DNA of 61,499 bases, taken from positions 1 to 61,499 of the forward strand of contig CAKTYZ010000020.1 in assembly GCA_934635225.1 (NCBI GenBank). Direction: 5' to 3'. Origin of the DNA: an uncultured Kiritimatiellota bacterium (GTDB lineage: Bacteria; Verrucomicrobiota; Kiritimatiellia; RFP12; UBA1067). The notes under the pieces were generated by a model that did not search any database, had not been told where the DNA came from, and saw only the letters and a program-made list of their open reading frames with translations. Shown here in pieces: positions 53,320 through 60,766 of the stretch; position 1 is the stretch's first letter, and each line of letters starts with the position of its first letter. The position numbers were made by a program, and so were the translations under genes.

Positions 53320-53952
53320 TCATTTTTTCATCCGATTGTATTCTTCTATTGCAGCTGACACAAAATCCTGACAGTTATGGCTTATCACATTGTATTTATC
53401 AGCACTCCATGCAGGATCATCCGAAAGTTTTTCTACAGCTTCTCTCATTGTCTTGTCATCATACGTCTCAGAACCACGACCATTATATGGTATTCCTGAT
53501 TTATCCGGGCCTACGCCTGAAGGGCCATATCCAATATGCGAAGGGCAATCGTCATCATCAAAAACAATCTCGGCATGTCTCGGATCGAGATTGCCAGGGA
53601 AATTCAAATGGGAAAGCCCATTGTTAATCTTTTGCATTTTTGTATTGCCTTTTCCCGCATCCAATGGTCGCGTCCAAACATGAGCTAATCCAAATGGGTC
53701 AATGCTGTTTATCGGACTGTTTAAGCAAAACGCATACAAATTCAGGCCGCCGCCGAGGCCAATGGGATCCTTCGAGAGCCAGCGGCCCGTCGCCGGGTCG
53801 TACCAGCGCATGCGGAAGTTGACGAGCCCCGCCGCACCCTCCGCCGAGGTCATGAGCCCGTCGCCGTCGTAGCCGAAGCGGACGTACGACTCGGCGCGGC
53901 GAACAATAATCTCGCATAAAACAGCAGACTTTGATAACCTTGATAATCTCAT
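53320..53952 (-). CDS. Orphan Rhs core tip with C-terminal papain-like (NlpC/LRAT-type) toxin candidate
   Basis: The 210-residue frame contains the end of an Rhs core (YVRFGYDGDGL, FRMRWYDPATGRWLSKDPIG, LNLYAFCLNSPINSIDPFGL; about 20-88). The variable C-terminal part (about 90-210) has an HAEIVF block and NVISHNCQDFVSAAIEEY, matching the His and Cys of NlpC/P60 or LRAT-like thiol enzymes. The large Rhs shell is absent, so this is an exchangeable tip waiting for recombination. Part of the N terminus is not Rhs-like. Start at 53952 is one base after the upstream gene's stop. Confidence 0.7.
   Translation of the reverse strand: MRLSRLSKSAVLCEIIVRRAESYVRFGYDGDGLMTSAEGAAGLVNFRMRWYDPATGRWLSKDPIGLGGGLNLYAFCLNSPINSIDPFGLAHVWTRPLDAGKGNTKMQKINNGLSHLNFPGNLDPRHAEIVFDDDDCPSHIGYGPSGVGPDKSGIPYNGRGSETYDDKTMREAVEKLSDDPAWSADKYNVISHNCQDFVSAAIEEYNRMKK
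53729..53835 (-). repeat. Rhs core direct repeat, copy 1
   Basis: 107 bp, about 90% identical to 54827-54933. It encodes the conserved MRWYDP-to-NLYAF part of the Rhs core and is the expected crossover site for tip exchange with a full-length rhs gene. Confidence 0.85.
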
Positions 53953-53953
53953 T

Positions 53954-54484
53954 TCATTGCAAAGGACTTGTTCCTGTTCGTGATGAATCATCGCTTTCTG
54001 TTTTATGTGTTGCGCGGTCTGTCCAGAACAGGCGATCATCGCGACGCTCAGCCTTCATTTCGCCAACGCCTAACCGATCCGTGAACTTGCAATTATCATT
54101 ATACTGCAAGGCAATATCTTCGCATATGTCAGAACCTCTTTTCCAACCAACAAAGAATTTATGTGCAGATAACAGATACTGCGTCCGACTATGCAAAGCG
54201 GTCTCGCCATTGTCTTTCATCGTTGCAACAGCGACAGTTTCATCTGATGCCTTAAAGCGAAAGAACCATGAACCATCATTCTTCCTCGCAATGCAGTACT
54301 CCGTGTCCGCGTAAACAACATGGAATCCTGTAGCACTGATCTGCCCCTGAACCTCTTCGCCAAATTCTCGTATCTGACTGTGAACCACATATGTTTGCAA
54401 AAACCATTGCCCCCAAATATAAACCGCCCCGATATTGACAAATAACGATATCACGACAAGAATTCTAAACAAATTACTTTTCAT
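53954..54484 (-). CDS. Candidate immunity protein between two Rhs tips
   Basis: The 176-residue protein has an N-terminal membrane segment (ILVVISLFVNIGAVYIWG) and a soluble part with mixed strands and helices (FHVVYADTEYCIARKNDGSWFFRFKAS). Not recognised. Its start overlaps the stop of the preceding Rhs tip (ATGA), and it is followed by another Rhs tip, so it is probably the immunity protein for the tip upstream. Composition is AT-rich. Confidence 0.6.
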   Translation of the reverse strand: MKSNLFRILVVISLFVNIGAVYIWGQWFLQTYVVHSQIREFGEEVQGQISATGFHVVYADTEYCIARKNDGSWFFRFKASDETVAVATMKDNGETALHSRTQYLLSAHKFFVGWKRGSDICEDIALQYNDNCKFTDRLGVGEMKAERRDDRLFWTDRATHKTESDDSSRTGTSPLQ

Positions 54485-54990
54485 TCCATATTGAGTGCAC
54501 CATCTAACGCATGCGAATTTCTACGCACATTGCGTTCACTATCCCGCAAAACATTTCCTGGGTCTCCTGCGTCAAATCCTCCGGCATCAAGCGAATTCAT
54601 CGCATCGTGCAACGCTTTGATTTCATTGCCTAAAGTAGCACCTGTAGCTGCCCCCTCCAAAGCATTAACGGCCGTACTTGAAGTTGTCGGCAATGCCGCC
54701 TGCGATGCTGTCACCACCGCTTTTATGGCATTTCTCGCCTTTTTCTTGACTCGTTCCCAAAAACCTCCATCGTCTTCTGTACAAAGTCCTATGCGATCAA
54801 CGTTATTAATCGGGTCGCCCTCGCAGAACGCATACAGGTTCAGGCCGCCGCTGAGGCCGATGGGATCCTTCGAGAGCCAGCGGCCCGTCACGGGGTCGTA
54901 CCAGCGCATGCGGAAGTTGACGAGCCCCGCCGCGCTCGTCGTCGCGGCGCCCGTTCCACGGGCAGAAGCCGAACGTATTCGCCCTCTCAT
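54481..54990 (-). CDS. Orphan Rhs core tip with unknown C-terminal domain
   Basis: The 169-residue frame has the Rhs segment FRMRWYDPVTGRWLSKDPIG and NLYAFCEGDPINNVDRIGL (about 25-70), then about 100 residues of variable sequence with helices (KKKARNAIKAVVTASQAAL, GNEIKALHDAMNSL) that do not match a toxin family I know. The start overlaps the stop of the methyltransferase gene, and the stop overlaps the next gene, so three genes are linked by ATGA junctions. Confidence 0.65.
   Translation of the reverse strand: MRGRIRSASARGTGAATTSAAGLVNFRMRWYDPVTGRWLSKDPIGLSGGLNLYAFCEGDPINNVDRIGLCTEDDGGFWERVKKKARNAIKAVVTASQAALPTTSSTAVNALEGAATGATLGNEIKALHDAMNSLDAGGFDAGDPGNVLRDSERNVRRNSHALDGALNME
54827..54933 (-). 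repeat. Rhs core direct repeat, copy 2
   Basis: Second copy of the 107-bp Rhs core repeat, 1098 bp from the first. Recombination between them would delete one toxin and its immunity gene. Confidence 0.85.
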
Positions 54991-56030
54991 GACGCAACGC
55001 GCAACAAATCGGCAGCCCGATCGATCCTATGCGGAGCCCTCCTTTGCACACGTGCGCCAAGGGCTCGTTTCATCTGCTCACCCATGAGCCTCGCTAACTG
55101 CACGGGAACAGCGTTGCCGATCTGCCGCAGAGCTTCGCCCCAGGATCCGCAAATGCGGTAATCGTCTGGGAACGTCTGAATGAGCTTGGCCTCATGGACG
55201 GTCATGTATCGCAAGGAACCGTCAGGGAACCGGATCATGTTCTCACCGCCGGGAACGCCATGTGTTCCGGCCTTGATCGTCTTGCTGGGCTTGTCGTAGT
55301 CGCTTCCCGTATGCCCCGGATATTCTCGTGCGCTATCGACAAAAAAATGGTCGCCCAAGCCGTTGTCGCGTCGCGCATCCGGCAACCGTCCGATGACATC
55401 CGCGATCGTCGTCCGCCCAGGGGCTTTCGCCGGCCATTCCCATTTCAGACCAAGGTCGTTTCGGAGGCCGACGATGAACACGCGCTCGCGCCTTTGCGGC
55501 ACGCCATAGTCGACGGCATTGAGAAGTCGATACTGCACATCGTACTTCAATCCGCCATAGGCAGGGAAATCAACGCCTCGCAGTTCGGCCAGATGTTTAC
55601 GCCAATCCTGTCCAACAGGCGGAATCAGCTCCGGAAACGTCAACCGCAGGATGATGTATTCAAAATAATCAGAAAAGCCTTTTCTCAGCAGGCCTTTGAC
55701 GTTCTCGAAAATGAATCCCCTCGGCTTCAGCTCGTGAATCGCCCGAATGGCCTGGGGGAACATGTCACGTGAATCCGCGTAAGCGCGCGAAAGCCCTCCG
55801 AGAGAGAACGGCTGGCATGGCGGGCCCCCGGCAATCAAGTCAACAGGGCCAACGACGCCAAAGTCAAAACTGCAAACGTCAACCTCATGCACAAGCGTCG
55901 GATTGAAGTTCGCACGCAGACTTTGGCACGCCCACTTGTTGACTTCGACGAAAGCGCGGTGTTCAAACCCCGCCAATTCAAGGCCCTTCGCCAGGCCTCC
56001 GCACCCGCTGAACAATTCAAGGCTTCTCAT
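54987..56030 (-). CDS. DNA (cytosine-5-)-methyltransferase
   Basis: The 347-residue protein has the ordered C5-methyltransferase motifs: I LFSGCGGLAKGL, IV GGPPCQPFS with the catalytic Cys, VI ENVKG, VIII QRRERVF, and X RQIGNAVP. The target-recognition region between VIII and IX is short (about 205-270). No full restriction enzyme is next to it; a 28-codon frame just upstream may be the relic of one. It therefore looks like an orphan or solitary methyltransferase retained after loss of its nuclease. The start overlaps the small upstream frame. Confidence 0.93.
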   Translation of the reverse strand: MRSLELFSGCGGLAKGLELAGFEHRAFVEVNKWACQSLRANFNPTLVHEVDVCSFDFGVVGPVDLIAGGPPCQPFSLGGLSRAYADSRDMFPQAIRAIHELKPRGFIFENVKGLLRKGFSDYFEYIILRLTFPELIPPVGQDWRKHLAELRGVDFPAYGGLKYDVQYRLLNAVDYGVPQRRERVFIVGLRNDLGLKWEWPAKAPGRTTIADVIGRLPDARRDNGLGDHFFVDSAREYPGHTGSDYDKPSKTIKAGTHGVPGGENMIRFPDGSLRYMTVHEAKLIQTFPDDYRICGSWGEALRQIGNAVPVQLARLMGEQMKRALGARVQRRAPHRIDRAADLLRVAS

Positions 56031-56113
56031 CGCATATCGACCAGCAGCAGCTCACTGAACTCATCGCAGCGGTAAACGTGTTTTTCTCGTTCAAATGGCA
56101 TTGGCTCGAACAT
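56027..56113 (-). pseudogene. 28-codon frame before the methyltransferase, possible restriction-enzyme relic
   Basis: The frame FEPMPFEREKHVYRCDEFSELL ends in ATGCGATGA, whose ATG overlaps the methyltransferase start. The sequence looks like the beginning of a real protein and may resemble GIY-YIG Eco29kI-type restriction enzymes, but this is a weak recollection. It could also be a leader peptide coupling translation to the methyltransferase. Confidence 0.4.
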
Positions 56114-56154
56114 TTAACTCTACTCCTGAACAGCGGACGACAGACGACACGCGC

Positions 56155-56160
56155 ATTATA
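56155..56160 (-). promoter_or_regulatory. Promoter of the methyltransferase unit
   Basis: Minus-strand TATAAT (preceded by CGC, so not TG-extended) lies 41 nt before the ATG at 56113. The leader is short and AT-poor. Confidence 0.5.
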
Positions 56161-56188
56161 GCGAAATCGCGCGAAGCCTGTCAATGAC

Positions 56189-57367
56189 CTATCCAGCATG
56201 CGTGCCGAGGCTGCGGCGGTAGTCGCGCATCGTGAGGCCATAGGTCTTGCGGAAGAGGCGCTTGGCGTAGTCGGCGTTGGGAAAGCCGCAGGCGGCGGTG
56301 ATTGCGCCGATCTTGAGCTTCGTCGTCCGCAGCTTGACGCGCACGGCTTTCAGTCGGGCGCGCATGAGGGCGTTCGAGAGCGTTGGACAGCCGTGCTCCC
56401 TCAGACGCTGGGTGACGAGCGCCCGTGAGACGCCGAGGTGTGCGACCACGTCGCGGGCGCGGACTCCGCTCGTCGCCTGCCGTTCGACGAATTCCATCGC
56501 CCGCTCGATGAGATGTGCGGCGGGCGAGACGGGCGACGTGCTTTCGCGTTCGACGACTTCGGCATCCTTCAACTTGATGATCTTCCGTCCCACATGCGCG
56601 TCGGACATCAGTCGGTCAAGCGCCATCGCGGCGACTTCGCCCTTGCGGACTTGGCTGGTGGACAGGCTCGTCAGCGTCGGACGCGAGAAGTCGCAGAAGA
56701 CGGGGTCGTCGTCCACGCCGAGGACCTGCACGTGCTTGGGGACGGACAGCCCCGTCCCGTCACAGGCCTGAAGCACCTGTGCGCCGCGCTGGTCATAGGC
56801 GGCCATCACCGCGACGGGCTTCGGCAGGGACGAAAGCGCGTCCCTGATGAATGCGAGGTCTTCAAGCGAGCCTGCCGCGTACGGCGAGTCAATCAGGACG
56901 GGTTCGCAGCCGTGCGCGGCAAGCGCGTTCCGATACCCATCGAATCTCTGCCGCGCCCAGGCGGTCGCCGGCGAGGACAGGGCGAAGGCGAACGCGCGGA
57001 ACTTCCCGAGTGACAGGAAGTGCCGCGCCGCGCGTTGGCCGAGTTCGGACTCGTCACTGCCGACGAATGCGACCCGCCGCCGCGTCGGCAGCTCGTCGCC
57101 TGTCGCGCCGAGGAGCACAAGCGGCGTCGTCTGCGCACTCAGCAGACAGGCGGCCTCCGCGTTGTGCGGGGGCACGGTGAGGATGCCGTCGTAGAGGTCG
57201 TGCGTGGTCTTTCCCAGCGTCGCCGCGTCGAAGTCATAGAAATTCTCGACGACGGTGACGCGCCAGCCGGGCGTGTGGCGCAGGTAGCGGGCGACGCCCG
57301 CCAGGAACTGGCGGTTGGACGAATAGCCGAGGCGCAAGGCCAGAAGAACACGCTTGGTTTTCGACAT
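56189..57367 (-). CDS. XylR-type AraC-family transcriptional regulator
   Basis: The 392-residue protein has a LacI/PBP1-like sensor (about 1-270, with VLLGATGDELPTRRRVAFVGSDE and VLGVDDDPVFCDFSRPTLTSL) and a C-terminal AraC domain (about 285-392, with RDVVAHLGVSRALVTQRLREH and IGAITAACGFPNADYAKRLFRKTYG). It diverges from the MFS-SDR-DapA operon and probably responds to the sugar or acid that the operon handles. The ATG at 57367 is 9 nt from an extended -10 and has no Shine-Dalgarno. Its 3' end shares 24 bp with the lipoprotein gene at 50002-50025. Confidence 0.88.
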   Translation of the reverse strand: MSKTKRVLLALRLGYSSNRQFLAGVARYLRHTPGWRVTVVENFYDFDAATLGKTTHDLYDGILTVPPHNAEAACLLSAQTTPLVLLGATGDELPTRRRVAFVGSDESELGQRAARHFLSLGKFRAFAFALSSPATAWARQRFDGYRNALAAHGCEPVLIDSPYAAGSLEDLAFIRDALSSLPKPVAVMAAYDQRGAQVLQACDGTGLSVPKHVQVLGVDDDPVFCDFSRPTLTSLSTSQVRKGEVAAMALDRLMSDAHVGRKIIKLKDAEVVERESTSPVSPAAHLIERAMEFVERQATSGVRARDVVAHLGVSRALVTQRLREHGCPTLSNALMRARLKAVRVKLRTTKLKIGAITAACGFPNADYAKRLFRKTYGLTMRDYRRSLGTHAG

Positions 57368-57376
57368 GATGCGGAC

Positions 57377-57382
57377 AGTATA
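57377..57382 (-). promoter_or_regulatory. Extended -10 promoter of the second XylR-type gene (leaderless layout)
   Basis: TGCTATACT on the minus strand, 9 nt before the ATG at 57367, preceded by a T-run. Confidence 0.6.
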
Positions 57383-57430
57383 GCAAAAAAAGTCGTAAAA
57401 GTGTTGGCTCAGAAGTCGTCTCGGTTTTGC

Positions 57431-57436
57431 TATACT
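57431..57436 (+). promoter_or_regulatory. Extended -10 promoter of the MFS operon (leaderless layout)
   Basis: TGCTATACT, 7 nt before the ATG at 57444. The two divergent starts are only 76 nt apart, so the regulator could occlude both promoters at once. Confidence 0.6.
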
Positions 57437-57443
57437 TTTTCAC

Positions 57444-58700
57444 ATGACGATGAAACGAATCGACAATCGGTGGATCGCGCTCGGGCTTTTGTGGGTCGCC
57501 TATTTCCTTTTGCAGGGGACACGGCAGATTTACGGGGCCACGTTGCCGCAGATCCGCGCCGACTTCGGCGTCGATGACCTCCGCATGGGGGCCGTCGCCT
57601 CCGTCTTCTTCTTCGCGTATGCGGCGGTCGTGCCGCTCGGCGGGTTCGCAGCCGACCTCTTCCGCCGCAAATGGGTCATCGTCCTGGGAACGGCGCTTTT
57701 CGTCTCCGGCGTCTTTCTCGCGTCCTTCGCCTCGTCGGTCGGTCTCCTGATTCTCACCTATGGCATCTTGAACGGCGTCGGCCAGAGCCTCGTGCCGACC
57801 TCGTCGACGTCGGTGATCCAGCAGCTCCACGCCGAGTCGCGCGCGACGGCGCTGTCGGTTTACCAGCTCGCGGCCTATGCGGGCATCATCCTCTGCAGCG
57901 TTTCGTCGGGCTACCTCGGCTCGCTTGGGCCGGGCGGCTGGCGGTTGTCGTTCCAGATTTTCGGCGGCTTCGGCATCCTTTGGGTGGTCGTGCTCGTCGT
58001 CTTCCTGCGCGAGCCGCCAGCGGCGGCTGCCACGTCGGCGGTGCGTCCGAAGGCCGTCCGCGCCCTGAAGGAGGGGTTTCTTGCGCTGGTGACGAAGCCC
58101 TCCGCCGTCCTGATGACGTTCGCGTTCGGCCTCAGCAACTTCGGCGACATCGGCTTCCGCACGTGGATGCCGACTTTCCTGCAGGAGGGCCTGTCCCTTG
58201 CGCCGGCACGGGCGGCGTTCCACGCGGTGATCTGGTTCTACATCGGCGGCTTCCTCGGCATCCTCGCGGGGAGCCGCCTGTCGGACGCCTGGAAGCGGCG
58301 TGGGCGGATTGGCGCACGGCTCGACTGCAACTTGATCGGGCTCGTCCTCTGCGCGTTGTTCGTGTGCTTGGTTGTGCGTCTGTCCGGGTCGCTCGCCGCG
58401 ACGGTCGCCGCGCTCGCGGCCTATGGCTTCGTGCATGGCTTCTATGACGCGAACTTCATCGCCTCGTTCTACGAGGTGATTGTGCCGCGCTACCGCACGT
58501 CCGCCTACGGGCTCTACGCCTGCGGCGCCTTCGCCCTTGGCGCCTGTGCGCCGGTCGTGCTGGGCGCGCTCCGGCAGTCGTTCCCGATGACGACGGCGTT
58601 CGCGACGCTCGGCGGCTTCTATCTTGCGGCGGCGGCGCTGACGTTCGTCGCGCGCACGGTTTTCCTGGAGCGAGACTACGAAAGGGACGAAACGAAATGA
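57444..58700 (+). CDS. MFS transporter
   Basis: The 418-residue protein has 12 predicted membrane helices and MFS motifs: DLFRRK in the loop after helix 2 (about 72-77), VGQSLVPTSSTSVIQQL near helix 4-5, and a middle cytoplasmic loop (about 190-215). It resembles organic-anion or sugar-acid carriers. Together with the SDR and DapA-like genes it suggests uptake and breakdown of a sugar acid such as sialic acid or a uronate. The stop overlaps the SDR start (ATGA). Confidence 0.88.
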   Translation: MTMKRIDNRWIALGLLWVAYFLLQGTRQIYGATLPQIRADFGVDDLRMGAVASVFFFAYAAVVPLGGFAADLFRRKWVIVLGTALFVSGVFLASFASSVGLLILTYGILNGVGQSLVPTSSTSVIQQLHAESRATALSVYQLAAYAGIILCSVSSGYLGSLGPGGWRLSFQIFGGFGILWVVVLVVFLREPPAAAATSAVRPKAVRALKEGFLALVTKPSAVLMTFAFGLSNFGDIGFRTWMPTFLQEGLSLAPARAAFHAVIWFYIGGFLGILAGSRLSDAWKRRGRIGARLDCNLIGLVLCALFVCLVVRLSGSLAATVAALAAYGFVHGFYDANFIASFYEVIVPRYRTSAYGLYACGAFALGACAPVVLGALRQSFPMTTAFATLGGFYLAAAALTFVARTVFLERDYERDETK

Positions 58701-59458
58701 CGGACGAAGGCTTTGCGGGCAAGGTCGCGGTGCTGACGGGCGCTGCGAGCGGCATGGGGCTGCGGACAGCCGAGCGATTGGCGGCGGCGGACGCGAAGGT
58801 CGTGATGTGCGACATCAACGCCGAGGCTCTGGATGCGATGGCGGCGAGAATCCGTGCGGCGGGCGGCACGGTCGAGACGTGCGTGACGGACGTGCGGAAG
58901 TTCGCGGACGCCGAAAAGGCGGCGCAGCTGGCCATCGACCGGTTCGGCGCGATTGACCTGCTCATTCCCTTCGCGGGCGGCAACGAGGCGCGCGTCTGCG
59001 GCACGAAGGGGATCCCGTTCTACGAGCAGCCGGTCGAGACGATTGACTGGGGCATCGACGTGAACCTGCGCGGGCCCGTCTACTTCGCGCGCGCCTGTCT
59101 GCCGCACATGGTCGCGGCGAAGAAGGGCGTCATCTGCCTCATCGGCAGCGTGATGGGCGTCGAGGCGGATGCCGTCGGGGCGATGTACGGGGCGGCCAAG
59201 GCGGGGCTCTTCAACTTCGTCAAGTCGCTCGCGCTCGCGGGCGGGTCGCATGGCGTCCGCGCCGTCTGCGTCTCGCCGGGTCCCGTGCTGACGCGCCCCG
59301 GCATGGCGACGATGGCGACTGTGCGCGGCGCGGCGGCCCAGCCGGACGAGGTCGTGAACGTCATCCTCTACCTGTGCAGCGACGCCGCGTCGTTCGTGAC
59401 GGGCACGGATGTCCTCGTGGACGGCGGACACCTCTGCATCCCGGCGGCGAGCGTGTGA
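58697..59458 (+). CDS. Short-chain dehydrogenase/reductase
   Basis: The 253-residue protein is a classical SDR: TGAASGMG cofactor loop (about 13-20), CDIN at the end of strand 2 (Asp favours NAD), a changed PFAGG strand-4 loop, the catalytic Ser in IGSVMG and Y-G-A-A-K (about 168-172), and a C-terminal SFVTGTDVLVDGG. It probably oxidises a sugar or sugar acid delivered by the MFS protein. Coupled to it by ATGA overlap. Confidence 0.92.
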   Translation: MTDEGFAGKVAVLTGAASGMGLRTAERLAAADAKVVMCDINAEALDAMAARIRAAGGTVETCVTDVRKFADAEKAAQLAIDRFGAIDLLIPFAGGNEARVCGTKGIPFYEQPVETIDWGIDVNLRGPVYFARACLPHMVAAKKGVICLIGSVMGVEADAVGAMYGAAKAGLFNFVKSLALAGGSHGVRAVCVSPGPVLTRPGMATMATVRGAAAQPDEVVNVILYLCSDAASFVTGTDVLVDGGHLCIPAASV

Positions 59459-59498
59459 GCGGGAAGGGTGGAAAAAGAGGAAAGGTGAGGATGTCACG

Positions 59499-60527
59499 AT
59501 GAGAATCATGTGCGGAATTCTTTTGGCGCTGTGCGTCTGGGGTTTCGGCGGAAGGGCAGAGGCTTCGGCGGAACTGCGCGGGCCGCTGCCGATTCTTTCC
59601 GTACCGTATCATGATGACGGTGCGCTGGACGTCGAGACGTTGGTCAAGGAGGCGCGGTTCGTCGCGGACGCGGGCGTCGGCGGGTTCGTCTGGTGCCAGT
59701 CGAACGATGCCATCGACCTGCTGACGCGCGAGGAGAAGACGCGCTCTTTCGCCGCGCTCGCGCGGGCGTTTGAGAACGCGGACGTCTACGTCATCCTCGG
59801 CTGCCAGGGACGCGACACGGACGAGATGGTCGCGCTCGCGACGGAAGTCGAGCGGCTCGCGGCAGCGCATCCGACGGCGAAGCTCGCGATCGCCTGCCGT
59901 CCGCCGCACGACGCGCGTTCGCAGGACGACCTCGAACGCTACTACCGGCGGCTTGCCGAGATCGCGCGGCGGCCGGTCGTCATCCAGACCTATTGCTCGG
60001 ACAAGGTCCCGATTCCGTCGAGTGACCTCCTGATCCGACTCGCGCGCGAGCATCCGTCGATTTACGGCTGGATCAAGGAGGAGACGGGCGGCGCGGACGC
60101 GAACGCGCGGATGCGTGCGGAATGCCGCGCGCCGGAAGTGAAGGCCGTCTTCAGCGCATGGGGCAGCTACGGCTGGCTTGACCAGTATCGCCGCTTCGGG
60201 ACGCGCGGCGTCATTTCGGAGCGCGCCGCCTACGCCGATCTGCTGATGGCCGTCTGGTCGGCGCTGGAGGCCGGGGACGCGGCGCGTGCGGACGACCTCT
60301 TCGCGAAGTACCTGCTGATGATGAACTTGCGGGAGACGATTCCCGGCGGACATTTGCGTGGATTTAACCTCTACGTGCTGAAAAAGCGCGGCATCTTCCG
60401 GAACTTCGTCTCGCGCGACTACGTGACGCCGGGCGACACGTCGGGGACGTGGAAGCTGGAGACGCGCGTTTTTACGCCCGCCGAGATCGCCGAAATCGAA
60501 GACCGCCTTTCGCGCCTTGCTCAGTGA
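59499..60527 (+). CDS. DapA/NAL-superfamily aldolase with an N-terminal signal peptide
   Basis: The 342-residue protein has a signal-peptide-like start (RIMCGILLALCVWGFGGRAEA) before a complete DapA/N-acetylneuraminate-lyase barrel: LSVPYHDDGALD, GVGGFVWCQSNDAIDLLTREE, TYCSDKVPI and the Schiff-base Lys in GWIKEETGG (about 190-198). NAL-fold enzymes use that Lys to cleave or form C-C bonds with pyruvate. The expected TT(S)GE block is altered to CQSND. A start at 59499 with AAAGGTGAGG is clear; a cytoplasmic start after the signal is not obvious. Export of this family is unusual. Confidence 0.82.
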   Translation: MRIMCGILLALCVWGFGGRAEASAELRGPLPILSVPYHDDGALDVETLVKEARFVADAGVGGFVWCQSNDAIDLLTREEKTRSFAALARAFENADVYVILGCQGRDTDEMVALATEVERLAAAHPTAKLAIACRPPHDARSQDDLERYYRRLAEIARRPVVIQTYCSDKVPIPSSDLLIRLAREHPSIYGWIKEETGGADANARMRAECRAPEVKAVFSAWGSYGWLDQYRRFGTRGVISERAAYADLLMAVWSALEAGDAARADDLFAKYLLMMNLRETIPGGHLRGFNLYVLKKRGIFRNFVSRDYVTPGDTSGTWKLETRVFTPAEIAEIEDRLSRLAQ

Positions 60528-60533
60528 GGTGCG

Positions 60534-60557
60534 GTTTGCGGTTAGATGTCCGCAAAC
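60534..60557 (+). terminator. Hairpin after the DapA-like gene
   Basis: GTTTGCGG and CCGCAAAC form an 8-bp stem with an 8-nt loop just after the stop. No T-run follows on either strand, so termination is uncertain. Confidence 0.4.
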
Positions 60558-60685
60558 GCCCGCTTGACGCGTTCGGTCTTGCCGACGCGTCGTCGTCCGG
60601 TCATCACCGTCAGTGTTGCGGATCCGCGCGCGCGGATTTCCCGCAAGCTTTGTGATTTCGGCGTCCCGGTCAAAGAATCTTATGT
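60542..60685 (-). pseudogene. N-terminal remnant of an ATPase_2/DUF234-type ATPase
   Basis: On the minus strand RFFDRDAEITKL is followed, after a frameshift near 60645, by SATLTVMTGRRRVGKTERVKRAF, which has the Walker A GRRRVGKT typical of archaeal-type ATPases (DUF234 family) found in gut bacteria. A TAA at 60542-60544 ends it at about 45 codons; the family needs over 400. The start codon position reads ATA. Confidence 0.65.
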
Positions 60686-60715
60686 CGGTTGCAATCGCCT
60701 TTAGGTTTGGTTTAG

Positions 60716-60753
60716 TTCGGAACTGGCCAGTTCCGAATGGAGCTGTTCTGAAC
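60716..60753 (-). repeat. 22-bp perfect palindrome plus a third half-site (candidate operator)
   Basis: A perfect palindrome with half-site TTCGGAACTGG spans 60716-60737. A related GTTCTGAAC lies at 60745-60753, next to the promoter of the ATPase remnant. Three GTTCNGAAC-like sites in the leader suggest a repressor operator. Confidence 0.6.
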
Positions 60754-60760
60754 GCGCGAC

Positions 60761-60766
60761 ATTATA
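60761..60766 (-). promoter_or_regulatory. Extended -10 promoter of the ATPase remnant
   Basis: Minus-strand TGGTATAAT. It lies about 80 nt before the coding remnant, so unlike several other such promoters it has a leader, which holds the palindrome array. The rest of 60528-60879 shows no gene. Confidence 0.5.
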
